Source of the DNA: an uncultured Ruminococcus sp.
Lineage (GTDB): Bacteria > Bacillota > Clostridia > Oscillospirales > Ruminococcaceae
NCBI GenBank assembly: GCA_900319195.1
Contig: ONNL01000146.1
Coordinates: 1 to 7,908 of the forward strand
Length of the DNA stretch: 7,908 bases
Reading direction: 5' to 3'
In this document: one piece after another, positions 5,806 to 7,908 of the stretch
Position numbering within the stretch: the stretch's first letter is position 1
How the letters are laid out: the number at the start of each line of letters is the position of its first letter
Translations under genes and position numbers: made by a program
The notes under the pieces: model-generated
The model's database searches: none
The model's input: the letters and a program-made list of their open reading frames with translations, nothing else
What the model was told of the DNA's origin: nothing

Positions 5806-6117
5806 ATGGAGATCACAGATGTGAAGATAAGAAAGATCATGTCAGAGGGGAGACTGAAAGCAGTTGTTTCAGTTACGATAGATGATATGTTCGCTGTCCA
5901 TGACGTAAAGGTCGTTCAGGGAGACGAAAGAGTATTCGTTGCAATGCCGAGCAGAAAAGATGAAAACGGTATTTTCCGCGATATAGTTCATCCTATAACG
6001 GCAGAGGCGAGAAAGATGATCGAGGACGTTATACTCGATGCATATGATCGGCAGCTCGCAATGCTTGAAACGGAAAGTGCTGACGAGGCTGAGGCTGCCG
6101 TTGAAAGCTCCCTGTGA
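5806..6117 (+). CDS. spoVG: SpoVG family regulator
   Basis: A 103-residue cytoplasmic protein of the SpoVG family, small dimeric nucleic-acid-binding proteins that influence septation, envelope and virulence genes in Firmicutes. The family core is complete: MEITDVKIRKIMSEGRLKAV (1-20), SVTIDDMFAVHDVKVVQG (22-39), FVAMPSRK (44-51), FRDIVHPI (57-64), then the amphipathic helix EARKMIEDVILDAYDRQL. After about residue 87 comes an acidic tail (ESADEAEAAVE) of the low-complexity sort that often varies in this family. The ATG is preceded by AAAGGAGGTG, close to the full anti-16S complement, 9 to 10 bases upstream, so strong translation is expected. It is monocistronic: its own promoter and structured leader upstream, a strong terminator 15 bases after the stop. 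Presence of spoVG does not by itself show that the organism forms spores. Confidence 0.95.
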   Translation: MEITDVKIRKIMSEGRLKAVVSVTIDDMFAVHDVKVVQGDERVFVAMPSRKDENGIFRDIVHPITAEARKMIEDVILDAYDRQLAMLETESADEAEAAVESSL

Positions 6118-6132
6118 AATAATGATGTGCAA

Positions 6133-6167
6133 AAGTCTGTCTTTAAAGGCAGACTTATTTTTTTTTT
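6133..6167 (+). terminator. Intrinsic terminator of spoVG, probably bidirectional
   Basis: A 10-pair stem (6133-6142 with 6147-6156, one G-T pair) with a TTAA loop is followed by A and ten T (6158-6167). This is a textbook rho-independent terminator for spoVG on the plus strand. Read on the minus strand the same stem follows the NUDIX stop codon and runs into TTTT, so it probably also ends the convergent YfhO-NUDIX transcript, less efficiently. The T-run overlaps the last base of the NUDIX stop codon. Confidence 0.92.
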
Positions 6168-6703
6168 CAGATGCCGAGTATCCTTGCCGCCTTGAGTATA
6201 CCGAGCTGTGTCTTTCCGTCGGGGAGCTTTCCCTCAAGCACGAGCTTTACGGCTTCGCTCAGCGGCATTTTCACAACGTCGAGGAATTCGTCCTCGTCGA
6301 GCTTCTGGCTGTGCTGTTCAAGACCGCGAGCCAAGTACATATGGGTTATCTCCGTATCATAGGCTGGTGTTGGGTACATATCACCGATGTCGGTGTACTC
6401 CTTACAGGTGCAGCCTATCTCCTCGAGGAGCTCGCGCTTTCCGCACTCATACGGCTGCTCGCCCTCGTTTATCTTGCCCGCAGGTATCTCAAGTGTCGTC
6501 GTGTGGAAGGGATACCTGAACTGTCTTACAAGGTACACCTGATTATCATCTGTCACGGGGACTATACCGACTCCGCCGCTGTGGTGGAGAACATCACGGA
6601 CTGCGTCCTTTCCGTTTTCAAGCTCAGCGGTATCGTGAGTTATCGTGAAGATCGGTCCCTCATAGACGGTTTCACTTTTTACTGTTTTTTCTTCAAGATG
6701 CAT
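6167..6703 (-). CDS. NUDIX hydrolase, ADP-ribose pyrophosphatase type
   Basis: A 178-residue cytoplasmic enzyme of the NUDIX superfamily. The NUDIX box is exact at residues 76-97: Gly76, Glu82, then RELLEEIG (90-97). The box supplies the glutamates for magnesium binding and catalysis; only the final hydrophobic position is Cys98. Context motifs RQFRYP (60-65) and LEIPAGK (71-77) before the box, and YPTPAYDTEI after it, place it with the NudF/ADP-ribose pyrophosphatase group, which cleaves ADP-ribose to AMP and ribose 5-phosphate. Glycine in the usual PSPG motif is alanine here (PTPA), a modest deviation. The ATG is supported by GGAGG seven bases upstream. It lies 24 bases downstream of the YfhO gene in the same direction and is probably co-transcribed with it. 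The substrate is inferred from family; related enzymes also accept other nucleoside diphosphate sugars. Confidence 0.9.
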   Translation of the reverse strand: MHLEEKTVKSETVYEGPIFTITHDTAELENGKDAVRDVLHHSGGVGIVPVTDDNQVYLVRQFRYPFHTTTLEIPAGKINEGEQPYECGKRELLEEIGCTCKEYTDIGDMYPTPAYDTEITHMYLARGLEQHSQKLDEDEFLDVVKMPLSEAVKLVLEGKLPDGKTQLGILKAARILGI

Positions 6704-6727
6704 GGTTGACCTCCGATGTGTGATAAT

Positions 6728-7908
6728 TTATTTTATCCCGTCATAATCGTAGTAATGCGAGAAATCGTAATCCTTTTTATTTTTCTGCGTCATTCGGCAG
6801 ATGATGATGTATGCCGCAAGGAGCAGTATTCCGGCTGCTGAGACTGCGATACCTGCTTTCAGTCCGGGAGTCTCATAGTGGAATTTTATGACATTGTTTC
6901 CCTTTTCGCCCCTGACAGCCATGAAGCCGTAGGATACCTCCTCGACATCGGCAGGCTTTCCGTTGACCTCAGCCGTCCAGCCCTTACTGTACGGGACACT
7001 GAAGAATACCAGCTCGGGTGCTGAGAGGTCGATCTCAGAGGTGAAGCCGTGCTCGTCATAGGTGAAGGTTTTGGAGCAGTGCATTTTCTTTTTTCGGCAG
7101 AATGAGATGTAGTCATTTTTGCCGAGACTGCGGTACTCATCTTTGGGAGCCTCTTTCATGCAGTCGGAGTATTTCTTCGCCTGTTCATCGGTGAGTATCA
7201 GCGAATCGAGCAGGAGCCTTTCGGTGCTTTGAGTTCCGAGAGACTTCGCTGTTTTGGGCGTGACATAGGTATTGTATGCGAATCCAACAGGGAGATAGAG
7301 CTTGTTCTCATAGACCTCAAAGCTGCCATTTGTGCAGAGATACTCAAATCCCGAGAGCATTTCGGTGACATCTGCGTTTGTATAGTCGGGAGCGCCGCCG
7401 ATCTTTGCTGCGGCAGACCTCTTAGAGCTTGAAAGCTCCGCCGAGCTCTTTATCTCGTCGTAGGTCATGTTGTCATCAAGCTCTCTGTAATAGTATTTCA
7501 CGGAGAGCAGTCCGCGGAGCGTATAGTGTGAAAGGTCGGCGCGTGAGCCGACATCTCTCTGAATGCCGAGTGTGTTGTAGAAGTTCATTATCGACGGAGT
7601 GACAACGCTCTGAAAGGCTCTCACACACGGCAGACCCCAAATCATCGTGCAGTTGTCCATGCCCTCGGATATATCGGTGCGGAAGAAATTGTCCTCGCTG
7701 ACATTCTCGTATACGTCAGAGCCGCCGTGAATGTAGCTCTTGATGTAGCTGTTCGCGCCCGAAATACTTGACGCGCAGTAGTATACCATTGTCGCTGTGC
7801 AGGCGATAGAAGCCACACAGGTCAGGATTACGGACGGCTTTGCGAAGGACTTTCCGACAGCCCTGCGTTTTATGAGAATAGTGCTTGCGATAAGGCAGGC
7901 AGCCGCAA
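6728..7908 (-). CDS. YfhO family membrane protein, C-terminal part (5' end outside window)
   Basis: The frame is open from the window edge to the TAA at 6728, about 393 codons, and no start inside it has a convincing ribosome binding site. An apparent GTG start at 7816 is internal, because coding sequence continues upstream with KRRAVGKSFAKPSV before a transmembrane helix. Visible order: the end of one helix at the edge, a basic loop, a helix around VILTCVASIACTATMVYY, a roughly 290-residue extracytoplasmic domain, a final helix near GIAVSAAGILLLAAYIIICR, and a short cytoplasmic tail rich in Tyr and Asp. Family marks include RGLLSVKYYY, FSVPYSKGWTAEVNGKPAD and the YGFMAVRGEKGNNVIKFHYE block, as in YfhO of Firmicutes. 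Known members are multi-pass GT-C-like proteins of about 850 residues involved in glycosylation of lipoteichoic acid or other lipid carriers. The catalytic N-terminal half is not in the window. Confidence 0.85.
   Translation of the reverse strand, partial: AAACLIASTILIKRRAVGKSFAKPSVILTCVASIACTATMVYYCASSISGANSYIKSYIHGGSDVYENVSEDNFFRTDISEGMDNCTMIWGLPCVRAFQSVVTPSIMNFYNTLGIQRDVGSRADLSHYTLRGLLSVKYYYRELDDNMTYDEIKSSAELSSSKRSAAAKIGGAPDYTNADVTEMLSGFEYLCTNGSFEVYENKLYLPVGFAYNTYVTPKTAKSLGTQSTERLLLDSLILTDEQAKKYSDCMKEAPKDEYRSLGKNDYISFCRKKKMHCSKTFTYDEHGFTSEIDLSAPELVFFSVPYSKGWTAEVNGKPADVEEVSYGFMAVRGEKGNNVIKFHYETPGLKAGIAVSAAGILLLAAYIIICRMTQKNKKDYDFSHYYDYDGIK

Noticed and set aside
6038..6709. Plus-strand open frame of 223 codons overlapping the end of spoVG and all of the NUDIX gene
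   Set aside because: It would read through the strong spoVG terminator and is antisense to an exact NUDIX box.
7814..7816. GTG at 7816 as the start of the YfhO-family protein
   Set aside because: The frame continues open to the window edge with plausible membrane-protein sequence, and this family is much longer; the gene is cut by the window.

Overview
The window looks like chromosomal core-genome DNA from an anaerobic Firmicute, most likely a Clostridia member of the Ruminococcus/Oscillospiraceae type. The evidence is strong GGAGG-type ribosome binding sites, AT-rich intergenic regions with near-consensus sigma-A promoters (17-bp spacers), and Firmicute marker genes (spoVG, zapA, a DUF4321 membrane protein, a Gram-positive-type LexA, a YfhO-type membrane protein). 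The exact genus is inference. No mobile element, CRISPR array, tRNA or rRNA gene is visible.

Layout. Positions 1-148 hold a strong minus-strand promoter and the start of an AU-rich, foldable transcript that leaves the window; it is either a 5' leader or a noncoding RNA that I cannot classify. Positions 255-518 (minus) encode a two-helix DUF4321 membrane protein with its own TTGACA promoter. Positions 711-5594 form one tightly packed minus-strand cluster read murC - lexA - zapA - U32 peptidase-family protein - dut. Three of its four junctions overlap by 1 to 4 bases, and the fourth (lexA-zapA) has a 42-base gap with a small hairpin. A 211-bp intergenic region (5595-5805) carries two divergent promoters with identical hexamers and -35 boxes only 6 bp apart: one drives the murC cluster leftward, the other drives spoVG rightward through a structured leader. 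spoVG (5806-6117, plus) ends at a strong intrinsic terminator. It converges on a minus-strand pair: a NUDIX ADP-ribose pyrophosphatase-like gene (6167-6703), preceded by the C-terminal part of a YfhO-family membrane protein (6728 to the window edge).

How the genes fit together. The main cluster joins cell-wall precursor synthesis (MurC), the SOS repressor (LexA), FtsZ-ring stabilisation (ZapA), a probable RNA-hydroxylating U32 protein and dUTP removal (Dut): functions that link envelope growth, division and genome integrity. SpoVG, an RNA/DNA-binding regulator that affects envelope and division in other Firmicutes, is transcribed from the abutting promoter. YfhO (glycolipid/teichoic acid glycosylation family) also acts at the envelope.

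I found no clearly undescribed system. The points most worth a second look are the abutting murC/spoVG promoters, the structured spoVG leader, the unclassified transcript at the left edge, and lexA sitting inside a murC operon with no canonical SOS box in the window.
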